From Azospirillum sp. RU38E (GTDB lineage Bacteria > Pseudomonadota > Alphaproteobacteria > Azospirillales > Azospirillaceae), in contig NZ_FZOI01000007.1 of NCBI RefSeq assembly GCF_900188385.1, positions 124,001 through 188,000 on the forward strand: a stretch of DNA of 64,000 bases. Reading direction: 5' to 3'. Positions 1 through 7,271 of the stretch are shown here, one piece after another. The first letter of the stretch is position 1. Each line of letters begins with the position of its first letter. The notes beneath the pieces were generated by a model, which was not told the DNA's origin, searched no databases, and saw nothing but the letters and a program-made list of their open reading frames with translations. The translations under genes were made by a program, and so were the position numbers.

Positions 1-1871
1 GTGCCCTGCTCCGCCTCGCGAGCACCCACGACGAACATGACCGGCACCTTCTGGAGCGAATGTTCGCGGACCTTCAGGTTGATCTTCTCGTTGCGGGTAT
101 CCAGTTCCACCCGGATGCCGGCCTTCTTCAGCCGCGCCGCCACCTTTTCGGCATAGGCATCGGCATCCGACACGATGGTGGCCACCGTCACCTGGGTGGG
201 GGCCAGCCAGAGCGGGAACTTGCCAGCATAATGTTCGATCATCATGCCGATAAAGCGTTCCAGGCTGCCCAGGATGGCCCGGTGCAGCATGACCGGGCGG
301 TGCTTGGCGCCATCCTGGCCGATATAGCTGGCATCCAGCCGTTCCGGCAGCTGGAAATCCAGCTGCAGGGTGCCGCACTGCCAGGAACGGCCGATGGCGT
401 CGGTCAGGTGGAATTCCACCTTCGGGCCATAGAAGGCGCCTTCGCCCGGCAATTCCTCGAATTCCAGCCCATTGGCGCGCAGCGCCACGCGCAGGCTTTC
501 TTCGGCCTTGTCCCAGGTCTCGTCCGTGCCCAGACGCACATCGGGGCGCAGCGCCAGCTTCACCGCGATCTTGTCGAAGCCCAGATCCTTGTAAACGCCC
601 AGCTGCAGGGCGAAATATTCCTTCGCCTCGTCGCCGACCTGATCCTCGGTGCAGAAGATATGCGCGTCATCCTGGGTGAAATTGCGCACGCGCAGGATAC
701 CGTGCAGGGCGCCCGACGGCTCATTGCGGTGGCAATTGCCGAATTCGGCCATGCGCAGCGGCAGGTCGCGGTAGCTCTTCAGCCCCTGGCGGAAAATCTG
801 CACATGGGCCGGGCAGTTCATCGGCTTCACGCCCAAGAACTTCTCCGTGCCGTCTTCTGCCACCGACTCGCGGATCTTGAACATGTTGTCGCCATACATG
901 TCCCAGTGGCCCGACGCCTTGAACAGGCTGCTGTCATAGAGCTGCGGGGTGCGCACCTCCACATAGCCGGCCACCTTCAGCTTGGCACGAATATATTCCT
1001 CCAGCGCCCGATAGAGCGCCCAGCCCTTCGGGTGCCAGAAGACGGAGCCTGTCGCCTCTTCCTGCACATGGAACAGGTCCATCTCGCGGCCCAGCTTGCG
1101 ATGGTCGCGCTTCTCGGCCTCTTCAATCTGGTGCAGATGTTCGGCCAGTTCCTTTTCGGTCCGCCAGGCGGTGCCATAGATACGCTGCAGCATGGCGTTC
1201 TTGGCATCGCCGCGCCAATAGGCACCGGCCACCTTCATCAGCTTGAAGGCATGGCCAACCCGGCCCGTGGCGGGCAGGTGCGGGCCGCGGCACAGATCGT
1301 ACCATTTGCCCTGGCGGTAGATGGTGATCGTCTCGGACGTCGGCAGATCTTCAATGATCTGGGCCTTGTACTTTTCCCCGATCGACTTGAAATGCTCAAT
1401 CGCCTCGGCCCGGTCCCATTCTTCACGCGTGAAGGGGCGGTTTTCGTCCACGATCTCATGCATCCGCTTTTCGATCTTCACCAGATCGTCGGGCGTGAAC
1501 GGCGTGTCGCGGGCGAAATCGTAATAGAAGCCGGTGGCGATGGCGGGGCCGATCGTCACCTGCGTGCCGGGATAAAGCTCCTGCACGGCTTCCGCCATGA
1601 TATGGGCGCAGTCATGCCGGATCAGGTCCAGCATGTCGGCCTCGTTCTTGTCCGTCACGATTTCGAGACGGCAATCCCCCGTCAGCGGCGTCGCCAGATC
1701 CTTCACCTCGCCATTGATCTTGACCGCAACGGCGGCCTTGGCGAGCGACTTGGCGATGGAGGCGGCCACATCGGCCCCGGTAGTTGTGCCCTGCGCATAG
1801 GTCCGCACACTGCCATCGGGCAGCGTAATGGCAACCTGGGCGCTGGAAACGGGCACTTCAGCCGAAGACAT
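1..1871 (-). CDS. thrS: Threonine--tRNA ligase, 3' end cut by window edge
   Basis: Charges tRNA-Thr with threonine in the cytoplasm. Translating the minus strand from the ATG at 1871 gives an N-terminal TGS domain ([18 protein letters not shown]), then the editing-domain stretch with [12 protein letters not shown], then the class II catalytic core with the zinc-site motif MNCPAH and the ATP-binding motif [11 protein letters not shown]-like (here [12 protein letters not shown]), and the start of the anticodon-binding domain ([13 protein letters not shown]). About 620 residues are present and only the last few dozen are lost past position 1. A GGGGAAAG-like stretch lies just upstream of the ATG. 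A small palindrome, ttgtaa-ggag-ttacaa, lies at 1886-1901, but no T-box is visible, as expected for a proteobacterium. Seen: motifs. Known: family function. Confidence 0.97.
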   Translation of the reverse strand, partial: MSSAEVPVSSAQVAITLPDGSVRTYAQGTTTGADVAASIAKSLAKAAVAVKINGEVKDLATPLTGDCRLEIVTDKNEADMLDLIRHDCAHIMAEAVQELYPGTQVTIGPAIATGFYYDFARDTPFTPDDLVKIEKRMHEIVDENRPFTREEWDRAEAIEHFKSIGEKYKAQIIEDLPTSETITIYRQGKWYDLCRGPHLPATGRVGHAFKLMKVAGAYWRGDAKNAMLQRIYGTAWRTEKELAEHLHQIEEAEKRDHRKLGREMDLFHVQEEATGSVFWHPKGWALYRALEEYIRAKLKVAGYVEVRTPQLYDSSLFKASGHWDMYGDNMFKIRESVAEDGTEKFLGVKPMNCPAHVQIFRQGLKSYRDLPLRMAEFGNCHRNEPSGALHGILRVRNFTQDDAHIFCTEDQVGDEAKEYFALQLGVYKDLGFDKIAVKLALRPDVRLGTDETWDKAEESLRVALRANGLEFEELPGEGAFYGPKVEFHLTDAIGRSWQCGTLQLDFQLPERLDASYIGQDGAKHRPVMLHRAILGSLERFIGMMIEHYAGKFPLWLAPTQVTVATIVSDADAYAEKVAARLKKAGIRVELDTRNEKINLKVREHSLQKVPVMFVVGAREAEQG

Positions 1872-1987
1872 GGCTTTCCCCTAGCTTGTAAGGAGTTACA
1901 AAAGTTGGTGAGGCGACTTTTCACCCGCCGGCCCCCGCCGGTCAAGCGCGGGAGATGGGCGAATTTCACATGGAAGCACAGGCTCTA

Positions 1988-2034
1988 GAGCGGATCGCCA
2001 AAAGGTGAAATCACCTTTTGGCGTGACTCTGCGC
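1988..2034 (+). repeat. 47-bp gagcggat-family palindromic repeat, copy 1
   Basis: Begins gagcggatcgc and contains a perfect 13-bp inverted repeat (1996-2008 with 2011-2023, loop aa). It aligns without gaps to the reverse complement of 43833-43879, sharing the first 11 bases plus the preceding ctag and most of the remaining positions. It lies between thrS and the end of mutT, both on the minus strand, so it may also act as the terminator hairpin of the argJ-mutT transcript. No T-run follows the hairpin on that strand. Confidence 0.55.
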
Positions 2035-2068
2035 GCAGGTGGCTCCAGGTCGGGGGCACTGTCGGCCG

Positions 2069-2518
2069 CTACAGCAAATCCCGCAGCAGCGGCACCAGCG
2101 GGATATCGGCCGGCGGCATCGGGTAATCGCCCATGCGGGCCGGCTTCACCCAGGCCAGTTGCTGGCCTTCCAGCGGGGTGGGCGTGCCTTTCCAGACGCG
2201 CGCGGCGAAAACCGGCATCAGCAGGTGAAAGTCCGGGTAGGAATGGCTGGCAAAGGCGATGGGGGAGAGGCAGCTTTCCGCCGTCTCAATCCCCAGCTCC
2301 TCCCGCAATTCCCGCACCAGGGCTGCTTCGGGTGTTTCGCCTGCATCGACCTTGCCGCCGGGAAATTCCCACAGGCCCGCCATGGACTTGCCCGGCGGGC
2401 GCTGCGCCAGCAGCACCCGCCCATCCACATCCACCAGGGCCACCGCCGCCACCAGCACGATGCGGCTGGGACGGTGGGAAGGCGGTTCCTGCCAACAGGG
2501 CGTGTCGTGCTGGCTCAC
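2069..2518 (-). CDS. mutT: 8-oxo-dGTP diphosphatase, Nudix family (MutT)
   Basis: 149-residue Nudix hydrolase expected to remove oxidised 8-oxo-dGTP from the nucleotide pool. The complete Nudix box (GX5EX7REUXEEXGU) is visible at about residues 54-76, starting GGKVDAGETPEAAL and ending RELREELGI. Length and the preceding WEFPGG are typical of MutT. The ATG overlaps the argJ stop by 4 bp (ATGA), so the two genes are translationally coupled; argJ-mutT adjacency is common in alphaproteobacteria. Some proteins of this type carry a fused ThiE-like domain, which is absent here. The substrate is inferred from family and context. Confidence 0.9.
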   Translation of the reverse strand: MSQHDTPCWQEPPSHRPSRIVLVAAVALVDVDGRVLLAQRPPGKSMAGLWEFPGGKVDAGETPEAALVRELREELGIETAESCLSPIAFASHSYPDFHLLMPVFAARVWKGTPTPLEGQQLAWVKPARMGDYPMPPADIPLVPLLRDLL

Positions 2519-3753
2519 GAGCGGTAGCTGCCATTAATGTCGATATAGCCGTGGGTCAGGTCGCAGGTCCACACCGTGGCGCTGCCGGAACCCAGACCGA
2601 TATCCACCTCGATCAGGATTTCCTGGCCCTTCATATGGGCGGCTACCGGGGCTTCATCATAGCCCGGCACTTCCATCCCATTGGCGCAGATCTGCACGCC
2701 GCCGACGGAGATCACCAGCAGGTCGCGGTCGGCCCGTTCGCCGGAACGGCCCACGGCGGCGACGATGCGTCCCCAATTGGCATCTTCCCCGGCCACGGCG
2801 GTCTTCACCAGCGGGGAATTGGCCACCGTCATGGCGATGCGCTTGGCGGCTTCGTCGCTGTCGGCCCCCTTGACGCGGAGTTCGACAAACTTGGTCGCCC
2901 CCTCGCCATCGCGGATGATCTGCTGGGCCAGATCCAGGCAGACGGCATCCAAGGCGGCCTGGAAGGCGGCAAAGCGCGGATCATCAGCGCTTTCAATCGC
3001 CCGATGCGCCGCCTTGCGGGTGGCGCACAGCACCAGCGTGTCAGAGGTGGAGGTGTCGCCATCCACGGTGATGGAATTGAAGCTGCGGTCGGTGGTGGCA
3101 GAGAGTGCGGCCTGCAGCGGCGCATGGGCGATATTGGCGTCGGTGAAGACATAGGCCAGCATGGTGGCCATGTCGGGGGCAATCATGCCGCTGCCCTTGG
3201 CAAAGCCGGCCACGGTGACGGTGACGCCATCAATGGTGGCCGTGGCCGCAGCGCCCTTGGGGAAAGTGTCGGTGGTCATGATGGCGCGGGCGGCTACTTC
3301 CCAGGCCTCCCCCTCGGCCGGCACCAGCTTGGTGAAGGCTTCCGGCAGCGATTTGGCAATCAGGTCGGCCGGCATGGGCTGGCCGATCACGCCGGTGGAG
3401 GCGGGGAAGATTTCGCTGGTCTTGCAGCCGGCCAGTGCGGCGGCGGCGTCCAGCGTGGCATCCACGAACGCTTCCCCGGCCTTGCCGGTAAAGGCGTTGG
3501 AATTGCCAGCATTCACCACCAGCGCCCGCACAACCCCACCCTTCAGATGGTCGCGGCAGCGATGCACCGGGGCGCTGGCCGTCAACGAACGGGTCAGCAC
3601 GGCGGCAACGCTGGACCCTTCATCCAGCACCGCCACCATCACATCATTGCGCGGCGTCTTGTATCGGATGCCGGCACGGTGCCCGGCCAGACGCAGGCCG
3701 GCGATGGGCGGCAGCGACGGGAAGGAAGCGGGGGCAAGCGGAGACACGGCCAT
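2515..3753 (-). CDS. argJ: Bifunctional glutamate N-acetyltransferase / N-acetylglutamate synthase
   Basis: Transfers acetyl from N-acetylornithine to glutamate in the cyclic arginine pathway, and may also acetylate glutamate from acetyl-CoA. 412 residues, normal for ArgJ. The self-cleavage and nucleophile site is visible as DMATMLAYVFTD, with Thr197 as the expected new N-terminal residue of the beta chain. Upstream conserved motifs NAGNSNAFTG (81-90) and TTDTFPKGA (160-168) are present. The C-terminus carries the usual NINGSYRS-type end. First gene of a two-gene unit with mutT (4-bp overlap). The 113-bp gap upstream separates it from the tandem array. Confidence 0.97.
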   Translation of the reverse strand: MAVSPLAPASFPSLPPIAGLRLAGHRAGIRYKTPRNDVMVAVLDEGSSVAAVLTRSLTASAPVHRCRDHLKGGVVRALVVNAGNSNAFTGKAGEAFVDATLDAAAALAGCKTSEIFPASTGVIGQPMPADLIAKSLPEAFTKLVPAEGEAWEVAARAIMTTDTFPKGAAATATIDGVTVTVAGFAKGSGMIAPDMATMLAYVFTDANIAHAPLQAALSATTDRSFNSITVDGDTSTSDTLVLCATRKAAHRAIESADDPRFAAFQAALDAVCLDLAQQIIRDGEGATKFVELRVKGADSDEAAKRIAMTVANSPLVKTAVAGEDANWGRIVAAVGRSGERADRDLLVISVGGVQICANGMEVPGYDEAPVAAHMKGQEILIEVDIGLGSGSATVWTCDLTHGYIDINGSYRS

Positions 3754-3866
3754 GGCGATACTCGCGGGCTGGGCGGTTGAGACAGTCCGCGCATCAAGCC
3801 GATGTGGGGCCGGATGGTCAAGTGTGGCTTGTGTGACAGGGTGCGCGGAGCGGCCGGGCTGTCGGC

Positions 3867-4541
3867 CTACCGTTCGTCCTTGGGATCGGCGGTCAGCGTC
3901 ATCCGCCGATAGATGCCCTCAAAAGTGGCAACGCCAACGCAATAGGATGTGGTTTCCGCCAAAATCAAGCCATTGATTAAACGAAGGGTGACAATGCATT
4001 GCCCGCCAGAACTTCTATCAATAACTTGATTTCCCTTGATGGATTTATCGAATTCAAATTTTGACAACCCAAATTCTGATGAGTTTATAGCCACCCCTTC
4101 GACGTGAAGTTTTCCGTCTTTTCTCTCATCAATCACAATCGAATTCTCGGCAAGCTCCCAGCGCCCTGTCCAATCCTGCTTCCGGGTCGTTGCTGGCGGA
4201 TTATCGATTTTCAGGGCCGTTCGCGGCAACCAGCCGAAAGTACCCCGCTTGGGGCCTTGGAAATAGACACAGAGCCACGCCTTTCCCGTATCGTCCAGCA
4301 CCACCTTGTCGCCCGGCACCAGATAGGCCTTGGCTTTGCAGGCATCGCCACCGGGGCAGCCATCCTCCACCCGCTGGAAATACAGGCGCGGCCCCTGATC
4401 GGCCTTTACGGTCCCCGCTTTCGGCGTGCTGCTGGTGGAAAGACTGAAGTCGTCGCATTTTTCCGCCGCGGCTTCAGACGGAAGCGATATTGCCCCCAGG
4501 ATGAACAAGGCGACCCTGGTGAGAAAGAATGAATAGCGCAT
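3867..4541 (-). CDS. Exported SH3-like/barrel protein, array copy 5
   Basis: 224 residues; the last and most diverged of five tandem paralogues. An N-terminal signal peptide (MRYSFFLTRVALFILGAISL, cleavage near EAAAEKC) sends it to the periplasm. The N-terminal half of the mature chain is SH3-like and close to its neighbours (LYFQRVEDGCPGGDACKAKA, then YFQGPKRGTFGWLPRTAL). The C-terminal half (WTGRWELAENSIVIDE onward) looks like a small lipocalin-like beta domain and differs most from the others. Six cysteines are at the array-wide conserved positions, suggesting three disulfides. Its ATG directly follows the TGA of copy 4. No function is known to me; an immunity or inhibitor role toward the GH108 enzyme is inferred from context. 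Confidence 0.8.
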   Translation of the reverse strand: MRYSFFLTRVALFILGAISLPSEAAAEKCDDFSLSTSSTPKAGTVKADQGPRLYFQRVEDGCPGGDACKAKAYLVPGDKVVLDDTGKAWLCVYFQGPKRGTFGWLPRTALKIDNPPATTRKQDWTGRWELAENSIVIDERKDGKLHVEGVAINSSEFGLSKFEFDKSIKGNQVIDRSSGGQCIVTLRLINGLILAETTSYCVGVATFEGIYRRMTLTADPKDER

Positions 4542-5219
4542 TCAATGTTCATCCTTGGGATCAGTCGTCAAAGCGGTGCGGTGGTAGACGCCCGAAAAAT
4601 TTGCGGCGAGGGAGCCGCATTGGTAGGTGCTGGCGACAAGCAACAAGCCATTGACCCAGCGTAATGTCATGTCGCACCCATCATAGGGTATCTTAAAGAC
4701 AACCTTATTGTTCTCAGGAGTAGCATCGAAGTCGATATCTGGCATCGAAAGGCCGGTAGGTTCTACGGCACTTCCCCAGAAATACAGTGTCCTTCCCTTT
4801 CTTTCATCGATCAGGAAGGTATTGTAGCCGACCCGCCATCGGCCCACCCAATCCTGCTTCTTGGGGTTGGGGGCTGTGTTGTCAATGTCCAAGGCGGTGC
4901 GGGGCAGCCAGCCGAAGGTGCCCCGCTTTGGCCCCTGGAAATAGGCGCAAATCCAGGCCTCGCCGGTGTCATCCAGCACCACCTTGTCGCCCGGTACCAG
5001 ATAGGCTTTGGCTTTGCAGGTGTCCCCGCCGGGGCACCCAGCCTCCACCCGCTGGAAATGCAGACGCGGCCCCTGGTCGGCTTTGATGGTTCCCGCTTTG
5101 GGGGCCTTGGACCAAGAGAGCCTGTGGTCGTCACACTCAGCGGCGGTGGCGGAGAACGGAAGCAGCCCTGCGATCAGGATGACCAAGGCGGCACTAGTGA
5201 GAAAGAATGAACAGCGCAT
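4542..5219 (-). CDS. Exported SH3-like/barrel protein, array copy 4
   Basis: 225 residues. Signal peptide MRCSFFLTSAALVILIAGLL with cleavage near SATAAEC. The SH3-like half (ECDDHRLSWSKAPKAGTI, then CAYFQGPKRGTFGWLPRTAL) is nearly identical to copies 1-3. The C-terminal half is distinctive: an insertion with EPTGLSMPDIDFDATPENN and a final CGSLAANFSGVYHRTAL. It ends TTDPKDEH like copy 3. Both flanking junctions are TGA immediately followed by ATG, so translation probably re-initiates from copy to copy, with the ribosome-binding AAGGATG inside the end of the preceding gene. It retains the six conserved cysteines. Same uncertain role as copy 5. Confidence 0.8.
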   Translation of the reverse strand: MRCSFFLTSAALVILIAGLLPFSATAAECDDHRLSWSKAPKAGTIKADQGPRLHFQRVEAGCPGGDTCKAKAYLVPGDKVVLDDTGEAWICAYFQGPKRGTFGWLPRTALDIDNTAPNPKKQDWVGRWRVGYNTFLIDERKGRTLYFWGSAVEPTGLSMPDIDFDATPENNKVVFKIPYDGCDMTLRWVNGLLLVASTYQCGSLAANFSGVYHRTALTTDPKDEH

Positions 5220-5897
5220 TCAATGTTCATCCTTGGGATCAGTGGTCAGGGCGGTGCGCCGATAGACGCCATCAAACGAGTTGGCAGCCCCCACGCAATA
5301 TTGCGTGCTATTTACCAGCAGTAATGTGGCAACCCATCGGATGGTAACGACGCACTCCCCTCCAGCACTTTTATCGACCACTTTATTGCCCTTTGGCAGG
5401 GTAAAGAATTCGAAATCGGATAGTGAAAAACTGGCCATGTGCCTGGCCCAACCCTTAAAACGCAGATTTTCCCGATTCCGATCATCAATAAGTACTGTGT
5501 TCTCGCCCACGCGCCAGCGCCCCACCCAGTCCTGTTTCTTTGGCGCTGGCGGCTTATTATCAATGTCCAAGGCGGTGCGGGGCAACCAACCGAAGGTGCC
5601 CCGCTTTGGCCCCTGGAAATAGGCGCAAATCCAGGTTTCGTCGGTATCGTCCAGCACTACTGTGTCGCCCGGTACCAGATAAGCTTTAGCCGTGCAGGTA
5701 TCGCCACCGGGGCAGCCATCCTCCACCCGCTGGAAATACAGACGCGGCCCTTGGTCGGCTTTGACGGTTCCCGCTTTGGGGGTATTGGACCAAGAAAGGC
5801 TGTGGTCGTCACACTCAGCGGCGGAGGCAGTGAACGGAAACAACGCTGCGATCAGGATGACCAAGGCTGCCCTGGCGGGAGGGGATGAACAGCGCAT
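5220..5897 (-). CDS. Exported SH3-like/barrel protein, array copy 3
   Basis: 225 residues with a hydrophobic signal peptide (ARAALVILIAALFPFTASA) and AEC at the predicted mature start. SH3-like N-terminal half as in the other copies (GPRLYFQRVEDGCPGGDTC; FGWLPRTALDIDNKPPAPKK). C-terminal half WVGRWRVGENTVLIDD, then FKGWARHMASFSLSDFEF, CVVTIRWVATLLLVNSTQYC and FDGVYRRTAL. Compared with copies 1 and 2, the changes cluster in the second half (for example RNRENLRFKGW versus TQGAKLQFEGW). Six conserved cysteines. Direct TGA-ATG junctions on both sides. Confidence 0.8.
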   Translation of the reverse strand: MRCSSPPARAALVILIAALFPFTASAAECDDHSLSWSNTPKAGTVKADQGPRLYFQRVEDGCPGGDTCTAKAYLVPGDTVVLDDTDETWICAYFQGPKRGTFGWLPRTALDIDNKPPAPKKQDWVGRWRVGENTVLIDDRNRENLRFKGWARHMASFSLSDFEFFTLPKGNKVVDKSAGGECVVTIRWVATLLLVNSTQYCVGAANSFDGVYRRTALTTDPKDEH

Positions 5898-6575
5898 TCA
5901 ATGTTCAGCCTTGGGATCAGTCGTCAGGGCGGTACGCCGATAGACACCAATAAAAGAATTACCAAGACCTGCACAGTCCATGGTGTTATTCACCAGCAAC
6001 AATTCAGCCAGCCAGTAAATCTTGACCACACATGTACCGCCACCACTTTTATCAATAACCTTGTTGCTGCTGGGGGATTTGGTGAATTCAAACATTGATA
6101 GGGAGAAGGTGGCCATACGCCTTGCCCATCCTTCGAAGTGCAGCTTTGGCCCTTGCGTGTCGTCAATCAGAATTAAGTTCTCACCGACGCGCCAGCGGCC
6201 CACCCAATCCTGTTTCCTGGGTACCGGCGGCTTGTCCTCTATCGCCAAGGCGGTGCGGGGCAACCAACCGAAGGTGCCCCGCTTTGGCCCCTGGAAATAG
6301 GCGCAAATCCAGGTTTCGCCGGTATCGTCCAGGATCACCTTGTCCCCCGGAACCAGATAGGCTTTGGCTTTGCAGGTGTCGCTACCGGGGCACCCAGCCT
6401 CCACCCGCTGGAAATGCAGACGCGGCCCTTGGTCGGCTTTGACAGTTCCCGCTTTGGGAGCCTTGGACCAAGAAAGGCTATAGTCGTCACACTCAGCGGC
6501 GGAGGCTGCGAACGGAAACAACGCTGCGATCAGGATGACCAAAGCGGCCCGGGTGAGAAGGGATGAACGGCGCAT
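5898..6575 (-). CDS. Exported SH3-like/barrel protein, array copy 2
   Basis: 225 residues; signal peptide ending FPFAASAAEC. It is the closest relative of copy 1 in the C-terminal half (GWARRMATFSLSMFEFTKSP, DKSGGGTCVV) and of copy 3 in its signal peptide, so the array probably grew by stepwise duplication. Ends TTDPKAEH rather than TTDPKDEH. Six conserved cysteines; no transmembrane segment after the signal peptide. Probably made from the same mRNA as the GH108 gene upstream. Confidence 0.8.
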   Translation of the reverse strand: MRRSSLLTRAALVILIAALFPFAASAAECDDYSLSWSKAPKAGTVKADQGPRLHFQRVEAGCPGSDTCKAKAYLVPGDKVILDDTGETWICAYFQGPKRGTFGWLPRTALAIEDKPPVPRKQDWVGRWRVGENLILIDDTQGPKLHFEGWARRMATFSLSMFEFTKSPSSNKVIDKSGGGTCVVKIYWLAELLLVNNTMDCAGLGNSFIGVYRRTALTTDPKAEH

Positions 6576-7271
6576 TCACTGTTCATCCTTGGGATCAGTC
6601 GTCAGGGCGGTGCGGTGATATACGCCGATAAAAGAGTTGGCAGAACCTACGCAGTCTTGAGTGCTATTGACCAGTAAGAACCCGGCCAACCAGTAAATCG
6701 TCACCACGCATCTACCACCTCCGCTTTTATCGACAACCTTATTACCGTTCGGTGATTTGGTGAACTCAAACTTCGATAGGGAGAAGGTGGCCATATGCCT
6801 TGCCCATCCTTCGAACTGCAGCTTTGCCCCTTGCGTGTCATCAATCAGAATTGTGTTTTCACGGACCTGCCAGCGGCCCACCCAATCCTGCTTCTTGGGC
6901 ACGGGCGGCTTGTCCTCTATCGCCAAAGCGGTGCGGGGCAACCAGCCGAGGGTGCCCCGCTTTGGTCCTTGGAAATGGGCACAAATCCAAGCTTCGCCGG
7001 TGTCATCCAGGATCACCTTGTCTCCCGGCACCAGATAGGCTTTGGCTTTACAGGTGTCGCTGCCAGGGCACCCAGCCTCCACCCGCTGGAAATAAAGGCG
7101 AGGCCCTTGCTCAGGCTTCACTATGCCCGCCTTGGCAGCTTTGGACCACGCAAGGCTGTAGCTGTCGCACTCAGCGGCGGCAGCCATCGTGAAAAGAGAC
7201 ATGGTGCATAGAATAGAAAATACCAACCTACGAAATGTATTTTTTACGTGACAGTTCTTTTGATTTTTCAT
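6576..7271 (-). CDS. Exported SH3-like/barrel protein, array copy 1 (next to muramidase)
   Basis: 231 residues; the copy directly behind the GH108 gene, whose last 44 bases it overlaps in another frame. The leader is unlike the other four: a Lys/Asn-rich start (MKNQKNCHVKNTFRR), then LVFSILCTMSLFTMAAAAEC, encoded by AT-richer DNA continuous with the toxin-like C-terminus upstream. The mature part has the same SH3-like half (ECDSYSLAWSKAAKAGIV; GTLGWLPRTALAIEDKPP) and barrel half (WVGRWQVRENTILIDD; FIGVYHRTAL), with all six cysteines. This may be the founder copy acquired with the enzyme. An internal start is possible, but the overlap and intact signal peptide favour 7271. Confidence 0.8.
   Translation of the reverse strand: MKNQKNCHVKNTFRRLVFSILCTMSLFTMAAAAECDSYSLAWSKAAKAGIVKPEQGPRLYFQRVEAGCPGSDTCKAKAYLVPGDKVILDDTGEAWICAHFQGPKRGTLGWLPRTALAIEDKPPVPKKQDWVGRWQVRENTILIDDTQGAKLQFEGWARHMATFSLSKFEFTKSPNGNKVVDKSGGGRCVVTIYWLAGFLLVNSTQDCVGSANSFIGVYHRTALTTDPKDEQ

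Noticed and set aside
1886-1901. ttgtaa-ggag-ttacaa palindrome before thrS as an operator or T-box remnant
   Set aside because: Only 6-bp arms, no second copy near thrS, and T-boxes are not expected in this group; left unassigned.
60-1988. 642-codon open frame on the plus strand across thrS
   Set aside because: Antisense shadow: the minus strand encodes an unmistakable threonyl-tRNA synthetase with all motifs.
2005-3780. 591-codon plus-strand frame opposite mutT and argJ
   Set aside because: High-GC antisense frame with Gly/His/Arg-rich, non-protein-like translation; real genes are on the other strand.
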